A DNA stretch of 6,578 nucleotides from Desulfovibrionales bacterium (GTDB lineage Bacteria > Desulfobacterota > Desulfovibrionia > Desulfovibrionales > Desulfomicrobiaceae). The stretch covers positions 1-6,578 of the forward strand of contig JAAYGZ010000283.1 of NCBI GenBank assembly GCA_012727515.1. The letters are read 5' to 3'. Under the pieces are notes generated by a model, which ran no database searches, was not told where the DNA came from, and worked only from the letters and a program-made list of their open reading frames with translations. How positions within the stretch are numbered: the stretch's first letter is position 1; each line of letters begins with the position of its first letter. The position numbers and the translations under genes were made by a program. Positions 5,844 through 6,578 of this stretch are shown here, piece after piece.

Positions 5844-6578
5844 CTATCCCTGTATCAATTCCAATGCCATGCGCGGCAATGTGTTGGCCTGGGCAAGCAT
5901 GGCTGTGGCTCCTTGAGCTAAGATTTGGCCTTTTACCAACGCGGTCATCTCATGGGCCATATCTGTGTCAGATATGCGGGACTCAGCGGCCTGGAGGTTT
6001 TCAGTCTGGATTTGTAAATTTGTAGCTGTATTTTCAAGGCGGTTTTGCATTGCGCCTAAATGAGCACGGATAGTATCTTTATAGGTAATGGCTGTATTGA
6101 TCTGCTCTAAAGATTGTTGGGCTAACTCTTGTGTGGAAATTGAGATCGGGGTTACATTTCCTCCACTAGAACTTGGAATATAGTCCCATTTAGCTTTGGC
6201 TGAAAAAACACCTGCCCCAACTATTAAAACAATAAGGTCTTCCGTAACTTCATCTATTGTGAGATATTCATTCAAATTTGAAGGGTTTCCATCTCCGGAA
6301 TATCCTATATTCATTCCATTATATGTAAATTGATTATACGGAGCTACCGCACTAAAAGGAAGATTATCACCAATACCATTTAAATTGTCGCCAACATAAA
6401 CTGCATTATTTGAAAATCCATTTTCTGGTGTCAAAACTTGAGTATTCATGTCTTCAGGAAAGGATACTCCAGCTGAGTCCCAGTCTCCATGTCCAAGTTT
6501 CGTTCCTACAATATGCCGACCACTAACAGAAAAAATTTGAATTGTATCATTGGCCCCATTGTCATAAAGTTCAACCAC
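5844..6578 (-). CDS. fliC: Flagellin, C-terminal part (5' end beyond window)
   Basis: The frame enters from the right edge and ends at TAG 5846-5844, giving 244 residues here. The last ~102 residues (6152-5847) are the conserved flagellin C-terminal helices. They include RAHLGAMQNRLENTATNL, ENLQAAESRISDTDMAHEM and GATAMLAQANTLPRMAL, which form the D1 and D0 domains of the filament core. The preceding ~142 residues are Gly/Asn/Asp-rich and resemble no flagellin core segment; they should be the surface-exposed variable domain (D2/D3). That part is AT-rich: 45 of 120 bases are G or C in 6181-6300. The N-terminal D0/D1 half, the promoter and the start lie outside the window. Flagellin is exported by the flagellar type III system and polymerises under the cap. 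Many relatives carry several flagellin paralogues, so the symbol marks the family only. Confidence 0.93.
   Translation of the reverse strand: MVELYDNGANDTIQIFSVSGRHIVGTKLGHGDWDSAGVSFPEDMNTQVLTPENGFSNNAVYVGDNLNGIGDNLPFSAVAPYNQFTYNGMNIGYSGDGNPSNLNEYLTIDEVTEDLIVLIVGAGVFSAKAKWDYIPSSSGGNVTPISISTQELAQQSLEQINTAITYKDTIRAHLGAMQNRLENTATNLQIQTENLQAAESRISDTDMAHEMTALVKGQILAQGATAMLAQANTLPRMALELIQG

Noticed and set aside
5800..5850. Possible bidirectional terminator between the converging selenoprotein and flagellin genes
   Set aside because: Only a weak GGTAG/CTATC pairing with a G-U pair is present, it overlaps the flagellin stop codon, and no T-run follows on either strand.

Overview
The window looks like part of the chromosome of a flagellated Gram-negative bacterium, probably an anaerobe related to the Desulfovibrionales. 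This placement is an inference from gene content: a PHP/EndoQ-UvrD fusion, a UGA-containing SelW-like selenoprotein gene, a MogA-type molybdenum cofactor protein and a PilS/NtrB-like sensor kinase. No rRNA or other marker gene is present to confirm it.

Layout. Positions 1-5363 hold three minus-strand genes packed into an apparent operon. In transcription order these are a MogA/MoaB-type protein with an extra N-terminal region (5363-4599), a six-TM PAS histidine kinase (4609-2918) and a long EndoQ-UvrD fusion (2921 to beyond position 1). The first two genes overlap by 11 nt and the last two by 4 nt (ATGA), so translational coupling is likely. The long antisense reading frames on the plus strand in this region are codon-structure shadows. 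A divergent intergenic stretch (5364-5568) follows. Next is a small plus-strand gene (5569-5799) that reads through an in-frame UGA into a clear SelW/Rdx-family selenoprotein, with a bacterial-type SECIS hairpin just after the UGA. Converging on it from the right is the C-terminal part of a flagellin gene (minus strand, 6578-5844). Its AT-rich variable middle domain contrasts with its conserved C-terminal helices.

The two observations most worth attention are these. First, the fusion protein joins a complete PHP and zinc-ribbon endonuclease Q module to a complete SF1A (UvrD/Rep) helicase. This suggests a single-polypeptide repair enzyme that both nicks and unwinds DNA. Second, the selenoprotein gene is easy to miss or to call a pseudogene, because its Sec codon at residue 11 reads as a stop.

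The EndoQ-UvrD gene runs off the left edge and the flagellin gene off the right edge, so both are partial here.
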